A stretch of 5,883 nt of DNA. Source: Thermoleophilia bacterium (GTDB lineage Bacteria; Actinomycetota; Thermoleophilia; RBG-16-64-13). The notes under the pieces are model-generated. The model made no database searches and was not told the origin of the DNA. It saw only the letters and a list, made by a program, of their open reading frames with translations. Shown one piece after another: positions 5,644 through 5,883 of this stretch. The stretch's first letter is position 1; each line of letters starts with the position of its first letter. The translations under genes and the position numbers were made by a program. Location of the stretch: positions 1 to 5,883 of the forward strand of contig JAFGIH010000822.1 in the NCBI GenBank assembly GCA_016929985.1, given 5' to 3'.

Positions 5644-5883
5644 ATGAGAAAGAAATGGTTGTGGCCGGCTGCTGCCGTCCTACTCGTCCTGGTCCTGTCC
5701 GGGACCTCGTGCGTGGATGTTTCGTGCACGGTGTGGGAGTCAGGACAGAGCGGACAGCCGGCGACGACCGCCAGGTCCTCGACCACCTACGGGGGAAGCT
5801 ACACACCCACATCGCGCTCGACCACGACGTTGAGTACAACCACGACGTCCTCGACCACCACTTCGTCGACGACTACGACTCTC
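5644..5883 (+). CDS. secreted or lipid-anchored Thr/Ser-rich protein, 5' part (runs off right edge)
   Basis: Eighty residues of a protein open to the window end, with no stop in frame. It starts MRKKWLWPAAAVLLVLVLSG. A basic n-region (R2-K4) and a hydrophobic core at about 9-18 form a clear export signal. C23 follows in LSGTSC, which resembles a lipobox but has Gly instead of Leu at -3, so lipid attachment is uncertain. A second Cys at 28 (CVDVSC) could instead make a disulfide. From about residue 41 the chain becomes Thr/Ser-rich, and it is almost pure Thr and Ser after residue 59, typical of an extended wall- or surface-exposed linker ahead of a functional domain. SD-like AAGGTGA at 5633-5639 precedes the ATG by 4 bases. 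It starts 48 bp after the nucleotidyltransferase-like gene. Any domain lies outside the window, so no function is assigned. Confidence 0.72.
   Translation, partial: MRKKWLWPAAAVLLVLVLSGTSCVDVSCTVWESGQSGQPATTARSSTTYGGSYTPTSRSTTTLSTTTTSSTTTSSTTTTL
5818..5883 (+). repeat. low-complexity ACG/ACC/TCG-rich tract encoding Thr/Ser linker
   Basis: From 5818 to the window end nearly every codon is Thr (ACG, ACC, ACT, ACA) or Ser (TCG, TCC, AGT). TCCTCGACCACC occurs twice, at 5776-5787 and 5848-5859. The tract is a coding low-complexity repeat, prone to length variation, and may continue beyond the edge. Confidence 0.7.

Noticed and set aside
5776..5883. Repetitive 3' end considered as a CRISPR-like or tandem-repeat array
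   Set aside because: There are no constant repeats with unique spacers; the periodicity is codon-based and encodes a continuous Thr/Ser tract.

Overview
The window is GC-rich DNA with G/C-biased third codon positions, tightly packed genes and some GTG starts. A bacterial source is clear from the Shine-Dalgarno (SD) sites and gene families. A Thr/Ser-rich secreted protein, a possibly leaderless regulator gene and the base composition suggest an actinobacterial-type lineage, but no marker gene is present and this placement is a low-confidence inference. No tRNA, rRNA, CRISPR array, insertion sequence or integrase is visible.

Left part (1-1285): a divergent pair. A major facilitator superfamily (MFS) transporter runs leftward off the window edge (347 to 1, minus strand). 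A SagB-type, FMN-dependent nitroreductase-like oxidoreductase runs rightward (446-1285). The 98 bp between them hold a small inverted repeat and a strong SD site for the oxidoreductase. No YcaO cyclodehydratase or precursor peptide lies in the window, so the SagB-like protein appears alone here.

Middle part (1286-3677): an Lrp/AsnC-family regulator (1432-1950) is followed 83 bp later by a 12-helix APC-superfamily amino-acid or amine permease (2034-3677). Lrp-type regulators often sense amino acids and control nearby transport genes, so local control of the permease is a reasonable inference. The regulator gene has no SD before its ATG and may be leaderless. Downstream, 3678-3823 is a non-coding stretch packed with hairpins, including a perfect 14-bp stem that probably ends the permease transcript.

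Right part (3824-5643): two genes 17 bp apart, almost certainly co-transcribed. The first is a metallophosphoesterase with an unusual GNDD motif and a long insertion (3824-4768). The second is an uncharacterised protein with the signature of a polymerase-beta-type nucleotidyltransferase fold (4786-5595). Pairing a nucleotidyl- or phospho-transferring fold with a phosphoesterase is the most intriguing arrangement in the window, though its substrate cannot be told from sequence.

Right edge (5644-5883): the 5' part of a secreted or lipid-anchored protein with a Thr/Ser-rich low-complexity linker that runs off the window.
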